Source: Acropora yongei (lineage: Eukaryota; Cnidaria; Anthozoa; Scleractinia; Acroporidae). Taken from it: 15,000 nt of DNA. Under the pieces are notes generated by a model. It made no database searches, had not been told where the DNA came from, and was given only the letters and a program-made list of their open reading frames with translations. The stretch covers positions 353,876-368,875 of the forward strand of contig BLFN01000956.1 in assembly GCA_014634225.1 (NCBI GenBank). The letters run 5' to 3'. The position numbers and the translations under genes are program-made. Below, piece by piece: positions 7,393-13,985 of this stretch; the stretch's first letter is position 1; each line of letters opens with the position of its first letter.

Positions 7393-8100
7393 ATAATTCA
7401 CAATTATTCACCGAAGTGGAGGTGAATAAAGGTGGATATTTAATAAATATCCACCACTATTCACCGACACTGAGGTGAATAATTATTTTCGTATATACTA
7501 CACAAGTTGAATAAATAGCAGACCAAAGAGTAACTTTATTTTTGATAATATACCGCAAAAATTTCACGCGCCGTGCGATCAAGGGCTGCCCGAATAGCGG
7601 TAAGCGATTTTTTATTGTAAAATGTTCCGTCTCGCCTTCTTGCCGACAAATAAGACTTTTGCACGCACTTGTTAAGTTGCTGCAGTGTCATTTCCTCAAT
7701 GGCTGAGTTAAATTCCTCTTGTTGTTGAAATGAAGCTGAAAAACATCAGATGTTTCATTGTTTTCATTGTGATTTTAGTGCTCGACAGTTTTCGTATCAA
7801 GGCATTGTATTTTGATTTGTATTTTCGCCTTAGAATATGAGGCTGGAGAGATTAAATAACTTACCATTAAATACATTTACACCAAACTTTGTTGCCATTT
7901 TTGTGTTTTTCGGTACAGCCTCCTTGTTCATTGAAAGAATTTCCTTTTCGGAAATCGAAGCGAAACGGAAAGCCATTTTGTTTCCCTTCGGCTGCTCGGA
8001 GGTGAATAGTACTTGGATAATCACCTCCAGGCTAGCCAATCAGCGTGTGCCAAAAGCACTTTTCACTTGTGTGGTATATACTAATTATCATTATTTGAGG
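7385..8100 (-). mobile_element. Short DNA transposon or MITE with a spliced gene
   Basis: Inverted ends GTATATACTACACAAGT (7491-7507) and ACTTGTGTGGTATATAC (8065-8081) are complements with one mismatch and flank about 560 bases. Outside the left end, 7391-7487 is a cluster of inverted TATTCACC/GGTGAATA blocks, including a perfect 12-bp palindrome at 7431-7455. The segment interrupts ORF1 of LINE copy 2. Inside it lies a two-exon minus-strand ORF. The true outer borders and the target-site duplication are not clear, so the coordinates are approximate. The superfamily is not determined. Confidence 0.6.
7536..7976 (-). CDS. Two-exon transposon ORF, 103 aa, Crypton-like N-terminal domain
   Basis: Exon 1 runs 7976-7865 (MAFRFASISEKEIL, then KFGVNVFN). 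A GTAAGT-type donor (AATG/GTAAGT) starts an intron at 7864-7736, which ends TTTTTCAG. Exon 2 runs 7735-7536 (EEMTLQQLNKCVQKSYLSAR, then KKSLTAIRAALDR) and stops at TAA. Phases fit: the last G of exon 1 plus CT make an Ala codon. AATAAA overlaps the stop, and an inverted CCAAT box (GATTGGCT) lies 60-70 bases upstream of the ATG. The segment recalls the N-terminal domain of Crypton-derived QRICH1/ZMYM2-type proteins (KNTKKAT...VFxxWL, then RxDGxxYxxxSLxxIRAALDR). That is recognition by eye. The tyrosine recombinase domain is absent. All features are intact, unlike the surrounding decay. Confidence 0.6.
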
Positions 8101-8423
8101 AGGGGATCAGAAGTCAATGCCTTTGACGAAGTTATGCTGGAAAAGATAAGGTGAGCTTACCTATTCCGAACAGCTTCGGTTATTTGGTTTAAACACTGTG
8201 CCGAGTCGGCCTTGCTCGGCTTGGTTTACATTGCAAGACAACTCAGTGCATTCACGAGAAATTATGGATAGAATTGTAGCAACAGGAGTCCCTTGAGCAC
8301 ATGTAAGATGTTTACAACGATTTCGGTCTGGTCAGGTAGACTTTACCTTCCTCAATGAAAGCGGGGAGGAAACGTTGAAGCCCACCCAAAAACGAGATCA
8401 AAGACTGACGAGAGCCCCCCTTA

Positions 8424-10386
8424 GTCTTTTTAGTTAATGTGCGAGGGTTGAACCCCGATAAACTCAATTTAATTTCTGAACATTTCACCCGAGAGCGACT
8501 TGATTTTGTTTGTCTGCAGGAGACTATGGTCTCCAATAAAGACTCCATCAATGATCTCTCTAAAAAATGGAATGGCCCCAGCTTTTGATCCCCGGCGATA
8601 GGCCGGAGAGGAGGGGTCGTTATTCTTGTTTAACCTCGCCTGCGTGGTAATATTTCTGTATGGCAGAAAGATGCTGGGGGACGTCTGGTGAGTCTTTTGA
8701 TCACCTATGACAATTTTCGTGTCAATTTAGTAAATATATATGCGCCAACTTATCCAACGGAAAGGAAGATCTTTTTCCAATCACTTGCACCTTTCATGTT
8801 TCCTAGTTCTCGTTTAGTTATCGCAGGAGATTTTAATTCCTATGATAGTGTGCTAGATAAAATGGGAGGCTCCGTATCAATGTCAGTGAACGCCTTGAAA
8901 GATGTGTGGCAGCTGAAACATCCAAAAGAAAAACTTTTTACGTGGTATAATTCTGATCTTTCAATCGCTAGCCGTTTAGACACCTTTTCAATCTCTCGTT
9001 TTCTAAGTAAACAAGTTATTACGTGTGAGATTCAGATCACGATGTTGTTTTTTTTTAAACTAAATTTGCATACGGCTAATAGTTGGGGCCACGGGACTTG
9101 AAAATTCAATAATTCCCTCCTAGAGGAGGAAACTTTTTGTTCGGCTGTTGTAGATTTCATTGAACATTTTCTACGGTTTCGATCTTCCTTTCCGAGAGAC
9201 ATAGTTATGTGGGACCTTTTAAAAAAAGAAATTAAGGTGTTTACTGTGAATTATTCTCGGGAGGGGTGGCATCAGCTCTCCTGGGAAAAAATCACTTCAA
9301 TCAATCGATTAAGCTTTCTAAAACATCGTTTAGTGGCTGGATGCTTATCTGTCAAGGACAAAATTTGTGAAATAGAACCTTTTTTGAACCAATTTTTTGC
9401 CCGACAATTGAAGGGCTCTAAAATAGGAAGCAGAGTTTGATGGTTAGAGGATGGGGAAACTCCCTCCAGATTTTTCTTCCGTTTAGAAAACGAACGACAT
9501 GCGAAAGCTTTTGTGTCATCGGTTTTCAATGCTTCTGGGAGCGAGGTTTTCTCACTCCCGGAAATAATGGAGGACCTTACTACTTTTTATTCTGCTGTTT
9601 TTTCACGTCGGGACATTGATCTCGATGCTCAGCGAGAGCTTTTTTCTCACGTAACCGCTCGTCTAAACGATTCTGAACAAGCCTTGTGCGAGGGCCCTTT
9701 GACCCTTGCCGAGGCTTCTGAGGCTTTGTGTAAATCTAATCGTAACAAGTCTCCGGGTGTTGACGGCCTTACGGTCGAATTTTACCATAATTTTTGGGAT
9801 AAATTAGGAGAACTTTTAGTGAATGTTTTCAATCAGAGCCTTGAATGGGGTGACCTGCCGGAATCTATGAAAGCCAGTGTCACCCGACTGGTACATAAAA
9901 GGAATGAAAAAAGAGATCTCAAAAATTGGCGACCGATTTCTCTACTTAATGTAGATTACAAAATCTGCTCTAAAGCGATCTCTTTACAATTGGCTAAAGT
10001 TTTGAGTTCCTAGTAGACCTCCACCAAACCTGCTCAATTCCTGGCAGGTCTATTTTTTTCTAATTTAACGTTGTTGAGAGAAGGCCTTCGATCGCGTGGA
10101 CCATACTTTTCTGCTTAATCTATTAGAACTTTTTGGTTTTGGGCCGTGGTTTCAGACGTGTATTGCTACTCTTTATAAAGGAGCTTATATGCAAATTCTC
10201 GTTAATAAGAGGCGTGCGACAGGGAGATGCCCTGTCGCCTACGCTTAGATACTTTGTGTTGAAGTTTTAGCGTGTAGAATTCGAGCAACCTCTAGTATCG
10301 AAGGCTTTCTCCTTCCGGGATTGGGAGGAAAACAATTCAAGGTCAGTCAATACGCGGACGACACTATGGCATTTGTTAAAAATGAC
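8424..10386 (+). pseudogene. LINE ORF2 of copy 2: APE endonuclease and RT core, broken
   Basis: One frame stays readable from 8424 to 10013 with four stops (8586, 8631, 9099, 9438). The endonuclease shows VNVRGLNPDKLNLI, LDFVCLQET, VNIYAPTYP and IAGDFNSYDS. SDHD appears near 9032 in a shifted frame between compensating indels. The linker reads WDLLKKEIKVF and FFFRLENERHAKAF. The RT reads NKSPGVDG and NWRPISLLNVDYKI, then a one-base shift at 10012. A deletion near 10078 removes the segment before KAFDRVD. RGVRQGDALSPTL and YADD (10351-10362) follow. The enzyme would cut U2 genes and prime reverse transcription. It is inactive here. The C-terminal part is replaced by foreign ORF1 sequence at 10384-10390. 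Confidence 0.82.
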
Positions 10387-10387
10387 G

Positions 10388-10637
10388 GGATGACGGGGAC
10401 TTGTCCTCTGTCTCCTCGGACCATCCTGATCCGCCTGTGCCTGCTCCAGTTCCTGTTCTGCCTTATCCGTCTCTTACTGTTGAAGATATTCCCTGTCGAC
10501 CTAGTACCAAGCATACTAAACGTCTTGCCCAGTCAACTGCCTTCCCGTTTACCTTGCCTAAAGTTCCTGTGATTCCAAAGTCTAGATCCGGGGCTCATTA
10601 CCCCGGAGAGTCTGGCGTGCTTGAGCACCCCCCTTAA
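10388..10637 (+). pseudogene. C-terminal fragment of U1-type ORF1, copy C
   Basis: The frame reads GDLSSVSSDHPDPPVPAPVP, then LTVEDIPCRPSTKHTKRLAQ, and ends at 10635-10637 after SGVLEHPP. The part up to KHTKRLAQ matches copy A. The last residues run over the hairpins at 10587-10628, so the original stop may lie further upstream. It has no start or RNA-binding domain of its own. Confidence 0.7.
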
Positions 10638-10720
10638 TGCAAAATGTTTTTTGCATGGAATGTCTGGCGGGCATTGCACTCCCCACTAGGGGCCCGGCCA
10701 TTTGCCTTAAAAACAAAAAA
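10587..10720 (+). other. Structured 3' tail of copy C with a U1A-type box
   Basis: There are three hairpin units. TCCGGGG/CCCCGGA with a 7-base loop spans 10587-10607. GTGC/GCAC with a TTGA loop spans 10617-10628. TGGCGGGC (10665-10672) pairs with GCCC-G-GCCA (10692-10700, one bulged G). ATTGCACTCC at 10673-10682 sits on the 5' side between this helix and an inner CCC/GGG helix. The outer stem seen in copy A (TTTAAGGC/GCCTTAAA) is degraded to TTAATGC (10634-10640) against GCCTTAA (10704-10710). Confidence 0.65.
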
Positions 10721-10729
10721 ACTTACCTG
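10721..10729 (+). repeat. U1 5'-end repeat ACTTACCTG between copies C and D
   Basis: It is identical to 1883-1891 and to U1 nucleotides 3-11. It separates the A-rich tail of copy C from the leader of copy D (ACGCTTTTTAAGC). Confidence 0.8.
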
Positions 10730-10798
10730 ACGCTTTTTAAGCACTATTGTCAGGATAGTATTGTTGAACATTTTACATCTACTTTCACTCTTGCAGAA

Positions 10799-11887
10799 AT
10801 GTGCTTCCACAAGAGTGTGGTGCTTCATCTTCCTGAAGAAATTTACAAGTCCACTGGAGTCGCTGAGATTGCCCCACAATTGCTGAGAGCTTTGGACCCA
10901 GCTAAAGTGTGTGCTGTACAGTTCCTCAGAAACGGCCGTGTTCGTGTCATGCAAGACCGCTGAATACTGGGACGACCTCCTCGAGGGATCTTCCTTCCTC
11001 TTTGGGGATGTCCCGATACTAGTCACCGCTCCCGACCTGTCCATCCGTTCTGTTTTCGTCAGTGACCTCCCGTTTGAAGTTCCTGATTGTGATGTCCAGT
11101 CTTCGTTTAAGTCCTTTGGTGTCATCCACTCAGTGATTTTCGTGATTTTCCTTCTGTGGCCAATGGCACCCGTCATCTTAAGATGTCTTTTTGTGATCCA
11201 ATTCCATCGTCTGTGTCTGTTGGTGATTATCCTGTGTGTGTTTGGTATGCCGGTCAACCTGTTGTGTGTACAATCTGCCAGGAATCTGGACACCTGGCCC
11301 GGGCTTGTCTGTTTTCGGGTCTATGCCTGCGCTGTAAACAGCCAGGGCACATGGCCCAGAACTGTACGCAGCCCTGGGGTCCAACTAGTACGTCTGTGCT
11401 TGCATCTGCAACGTCCTCTGTACCAGCACCTGTACTGTCTTCCACACCGTCCATTGTACCGTCTTCCGCACCATAGTCTACGCCCGTTTCAACTGTTCCA
11501 TCCACTACTGCGTTATCTGTGTTGTCATCCGTTGTTTGACCCGTGTCCTCACAAACAGTACAGTCGCCTGTATCTTTCGTCACTAATTTCCAAGTTCCTG
11601 TCTTTCCTGTGTCTGCTGATGTCCCTCTTGAGGATGGAGAGATCACCATGTCTGACGAATCTCCGGAAGCTGGAGCCTCTTCATCCCGATCTGTCTGTCT
11701 GTCCAATGTTCCTTGAGTCACTCCCGTTCCTGATTATAAGAAACTTGTACGTCTAGTCCCATCTAAAAGGAAGCCTGGTTCCAATTCGTCTACTGTAAAG
11801 AAATTGTCTCTGTCCTTGGTTAAATCGCATAAACTGAATGTATCCGAAGATGAATGTGCCCGTGTTGCTGCCTCTGTGTGTTCCTGA
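10799..11887 (+). pseudogene. ORF1-type RRM/CCHC protein, copy D, stops and frameshifts
   Basis: The ATG at 10799 opens MCFHKSVVLHLPEEIY, aligned with LHFPPEVYL of copies A and B. A shift near 10950 leads to TAEYWDDLLEGSSFLFGDVP and the RRM-like VFVSDLPFEVPDCDVQSSF. A second shift near 11140 leads to NGTRHLKMSFCDPIPSSVSV. Two full CCHC knuckles follow (CTICQESGHLARAC, CLRCKQPGHMAQNC), then a Ser/Pro/Val-rich region with stops at 11474, 11537 and 11713. The C-terminus is basic (SKRKPGSNSSTVKKLSLSL) and ends at TGA 11885-11887. Intact, it would be about 360 residues and bind RNA. It is a pseudogene now. Confidence 0.8.
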
Positions 11888-12101
11888 TGTTGCTAATTGT
11901 TCCTGAATGTCTCTGATTGTCGTTGTTTCTTCCTGTTATTGAATTTTTTCCAGTTTTTCAAGACGAGGAGGGGTTCGATTCCCCAGCGAGTTTGGCGAGC
12001 TGGTGCTCCCCCTTTTTAGGCATCCTTACATTGCACTCTGTCTGTAGGTAATGGCCGTCGAGCATTGCACTTCTCCTGGCGAACCGCCTAAAAACAAAAA
12101 A
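11888..12101 (+). other. Structured 3' region of copy D with two U1A-type boxes
   Basis: GGGG-TTCGATT-CCCC (11970-11984) and GAGC-TGGT-GCTC (11997-12008) are hairpins at the same relative places as in copy C. TTTTTAGGC (12013-12021) pairs perfectly with GCCTAAAAA (12086-12094) and encloses two copies of ATTGCACT (12030-12037 and 12064-12071). The first lies in a loop closed by CTTAC/GTAGG (12025-12029 with 12044-12048). The second reads ATTGCACTTC, exactly the loop of the U1 gene just downstream (12158-12167). Confidence 0.65.
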
Positions 12102-12123
12102 ACTTCCCTGGAGGCACTGTGAT

Positions 12124-12212
<89 letters not shown>

Positions 12213-12230
12213 TGTATGATTTCTGGTAGC
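12102..12230 (+). pseudogene. RNU1: U1 snRNA gene body behind element D
   Basis: The sequence starts ACTTCCCTG (U1 nucleotides 3-11 with one change, A to C). It continues through TGATCAAGGAGG, the stem-loop II loop ATTGCACTTC (12158-12167), GTTGACCCTTGCGATTACCC, AAATGTGGGTAACTCG and the Sm site ATGATTTCTGGTAG (12217-12230). In stem III, TACCCC and GGGTA differ from human TTCCCC and GGGAA in a compensating way, as expected for a once-functional gene. No convincing stem-loop IV follows the Sm site. The altered splice-site recognition sequence, the missing 3' hairpin and the separation from its promoter make function unlikely. U1 normally recognises 5' splice sites. Confidence 0.9.
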
Positions 12231-12752
12231 AATTTCAAGTCAGTGTGGTGTTAGATGTTTGATATTGTTCATCTTGCAGAGATGAGGAGAAGGCCGGCTG
12301 GCTTGATTTTTTTTGCGTACATGAGGAGGAAGAATGTAACTGGTCATTGTAAATTCTCTACGAGATGAACAAACGATAGAGTCTACAAATAGTAAGTAGT
12401 CATGCTTTGTAGTAGCGAAGTATGTTTGAAATGTTGTCCTCCCACAGATCATGTTAGTCGTGGTAGTCAAGCAGGCAGGCTTTTTGTGCGTGGCCTGCCG
12501 GCAGTAAGAATGTGCAATTTGAAGCTTGTATGTCGGTCACTTTTGTTGCAGATGGGTTCTATTGTAGTGTGTAGTTCTGTCTGTTCCGTCCGTCTTGAAA
12601 GGAAGACAACGTAACATGTTGTGCTTGATTGTTTGCTTGCTTGCTCGCTGGTTTAGCAACCTCTGTGTGAAAAAAATATTGTAGAAGTAAAAGAAGTTAA
12701 TTAAGTGACTTGTCGTTGTGTAATAGTTACATCGCGGGTGATGGCAAGGGAC
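12231..12752. other. U1-5S spacer, no gene recognised
   Basis: About 520 bases lie between the U1 body and the 5S 3' end. Short open frames occur on both strands without recognisable motifs. A few simple features are present (TTTGCTTGCTTGCTCGCTGG at 12632-12651, short T and A runs). It is spacer of the array unit. No second copy exists in the window, because the corresponding stretch was lost at 2740-2840. Confidence 0.5.
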
Positions 12753-12756
12753 AAAA
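12753..12756 (-). terminator. RNA polymerase III T-run after 5S
   Basis: On the minus strand the 5S end GTAGGCTT is followed by TCCTGTTTTG. The four T (plus-strand AAAA at 12753-12756) form a minimal pol III terminator six bases past the gene. Confidence 0.6.
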
Positions 12757-12761
12757 CAGGA

Positions 12762-12881
12762 AAGCCTACGACACGGGGTATTCCCAGGCGGTCACCCATC
12801 CAAGTACTGACCCTGCCCGACAGAGCTTTACTTCTATGATCAGACGAGAACCAGTGCTTTCCCTGTGGTATGGTCGTACAC
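12762..12881 (-). rRNA. 5S ribosomal RNA gene, full length
   Basis: It is 120 bases on the minus strand, beginning GTGTACGACCATACCAC and ending GGGAATACCCCGTGTCGTAGG plus CTT in the animal 5S pattern, with CAGTACTTGGATGGGTGACC in the internal control region. 5S rRNA is part of the large ribosomal subunit and is transcribed by pol III. TATAA at 12911-12915 lies about 30 bases upstream and a T-run lies downstream. Several positions differ from usual 5S (GTG for GTC at the start, and the AGAAGTAAAGCTCTG stretch), so it could be a variant or a decaying copy. The LINE-target position after nucleotide 39 (CTCGTC/TGATC) is intact here. Confidence 0.9.
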
Positions 12882-13127
12882 AAAGAAATCATCGCGAAAA
12901 TTTGCTCTCTTATAAGGGGAATTGAAAGAGAGGCTTACTTGTCTAGTTGGTTGGCGTCGAGAAACACAGAGAGCAGTGACCACTGCCATTAGAAAGGAAG
13001 GTTTGCTGTTGTGCTGAGGCACATGCAGGCTGGCATTCTGGGCAAGGTAGGCGGGTCTGCAATAGCACCACCATATCTTCTGTGTTGGAACCTTGCAGCA
13101 CTCTGGCTGGCGTCGGCCATTTTGGCC
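12882..13127. promoter_or_regulatory. 5S-U2 divergent spacer, copy 2
   Basis: This is the second copy of the spacer at 6884-7129. The 5S TATA-like box TATAA is at 12911-12915. The segment from 12886 to about 12950 is almost unchanged between copies. CACCACCATATCTTCTGTG is conserved about 45-60 bases before U2 and is a candidate proximal promoter element. Confidence 0.7.
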
Positions 13128-13152
13128 ATCGCTTCTCGGCCTTTTGGCTAAG
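13128..13152 (+). pseudogene. RNU2: U2 snRNA 5' end, 25 nucleotides, before LINE copy 3
   Basis: ATCGCTTCTCGGCCTTTTGG plus CTAAG matches the universal U2 start perfectly. After AAG the sequence leaves U2 (TCCATTTGGCCG). The junction is two or three nucleotides earlier than in copy 2 (AAGAT). Confidence 0.92.
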
Positions 13153-13329
13153 TCCATTTGGCCGTGTTTGCCCTTGATTTAACTGGCTTTTTTGGTTTTT
13201 GTAAGAGCAAGTGCTATGTACCTTCCGGGAGGGAACGCCAAAGCTCTTCCAAAGTTTTTCGGTGTTTCCCTTTTCGGCTGGTGCATTCGAAAACGTTCTG
13301 CCAAATTATGGCAATTGAAATGCAGAAAT

Positions 13330-13985
13330 AGCTCATGACTGGGATACTGTAGTTGAGCGTGAGTGCAATGGAATATCAATTCCTATTAGAATGAAAATAA
13401 AGGAGGTTCCCCCAGCACTTCTGTCTTCCTTGCTAAGTGACCACAATTTGTCCCACATTGATGTGAATGCCGACGCGGATATGGCTTCTACAAGTGAAAA
13501 TACACCTGTAATTGACCAAGCCAGAAAACGACCTGAAGGCTCACATAGTGAGAACTGGCCAGCCTGACGACGATGGACTCGCTTATTTTGATCCAGATAA
13601 TGTTACACCTGACCGGCCTCTTACTGATTTTTGATAGCCTGATTAGTATTGGCATTCCTGCTGATGCCATTCCATGTTTACAAAGATCACCTACTGGGAG
13701 AGCAGAAATCACTTTTTTCAGTTGGCTTTTTATCACGGTTTTCTTTTGTGATCAATCAGCGTCCCGTGGTAGTTCATCCGGAACATTCTCCTGCGACCTT
13801 CGTCACCGTGTACGACGCACCTTATGAGCTATCCGAGCCAGCTTTGGAGTATCATTTGCAGAAATACGGAAGGATCTTTCCTTCGCGACGGAGTCATCTA
13901 CAAGAATATCCTAATATTCACAATGGCCTACGACATCTACATATGACTATTCACACTTCGAATCCATCTTATATCCGGTTCAGAA
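13330..13985 (+). pseudogene. LINE ORF1 of copy 3, frameshifted, knuckles deleted
   Basis: The frame through 13340-13566 reads DWDTVVERECNGISIPIRMK, then IKEVPPALLSSLLSDHNLSH. A stop at 13565 and a shift lead to DDDGLAYFDPDNVTPDRPLT. After a further stop near 13636 come GIPADAIPCLQRSPTGRAE and, in the frame of 13649-14095, an RRM-like part (FVTVYDAPYELSEPALEYHL, then NIHNGLRHLHMTIH). The domain order up to this point matches the U1-type ORF1 (VYVRDLPVELSDESI). The CCHC region expected next is missing. The start is uncertain. It would bind element RNA if intact. Confidence 0.65.

Larger units (their letters stand above)
7157..10386 (+). mobile_element. U2-gene-targeted LINE, copy 2, 3' end lost
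   Basis: The element starts after nucleotide 27 of U2 in the same orientation. It holds the beginning of ORF1 (7198-7392), a DNA transposon insertion (about 7385-8100), a stretch of unclear ORF1 remainder (about 8100-8420) and ORF2 from 8424 to the RT YADD box at 10351-10362. Right after the RT core it is joined to a U1-type element at 10384-10390. Its thumb, C-terminal domain, tail and the rest of U2 are gone. Confidence 0.8.
10388..10720 (+). mobile_element. U1-gene-targeted element, copy C, 3' part only
   Basis: From GGATGACGGGGACTTGTCCT the sequence follows the C-terminal region of copy A (from 1654) almost base for base, then runs through a fuller 3' region than copy A and ends in TTAAAAACAAAAAA. 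ACTTACCTG follows at 10721. The 5' two thirds are missing because the copy was joined to LINE copy 2. Confidence 0.82.
10730..12101 (+). mobile_element. U1-gene-targeted ORF1-only retroelement, copy D
   Basis: This is the most complete copy: leader, full-length but mutated ORF1, structured 3' region and A-rich tail (AAAAACAAAAAA), followed by U1 snRNA body at 12102. At about 1,370 bases it is longer than copy A because its C-terminal region is complete. The protein differs from copies A-C throughout, so this is a separate subfamily using the same target site. No RT or endonuclease sequence is present between the ORF1 stop (11887) and the tail, which argues that ORF1-only is the real architecture. 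Confidence 0.82.

Noticed and set aside
6800..7411. Minus-strand frames over the 5S-U2 spacers (also 12840-13157)
   Set aside because: The two frames resemble each other only because the spacers are repeats. They run through 5S, both promoters and the U2 start.
7200..8150. A host gene on the plus strand (7837-8154 open frame)
   Set aside because: The spliced minus-strand frame with consistent phase and a poly(A) signal explains the region better, and the plus frame lacks motifs.
11970..11984. tRNA-like T-arm GGGGTTCGATTCCCC, possible tRNA or SINE promoter box
   Set aside because: No A box, anticodon arm or acceptor stem is found at the right distance, and the matching hairpin in copy C lacks the TTCGA loop. 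It is kept only as a conserved hairpin.
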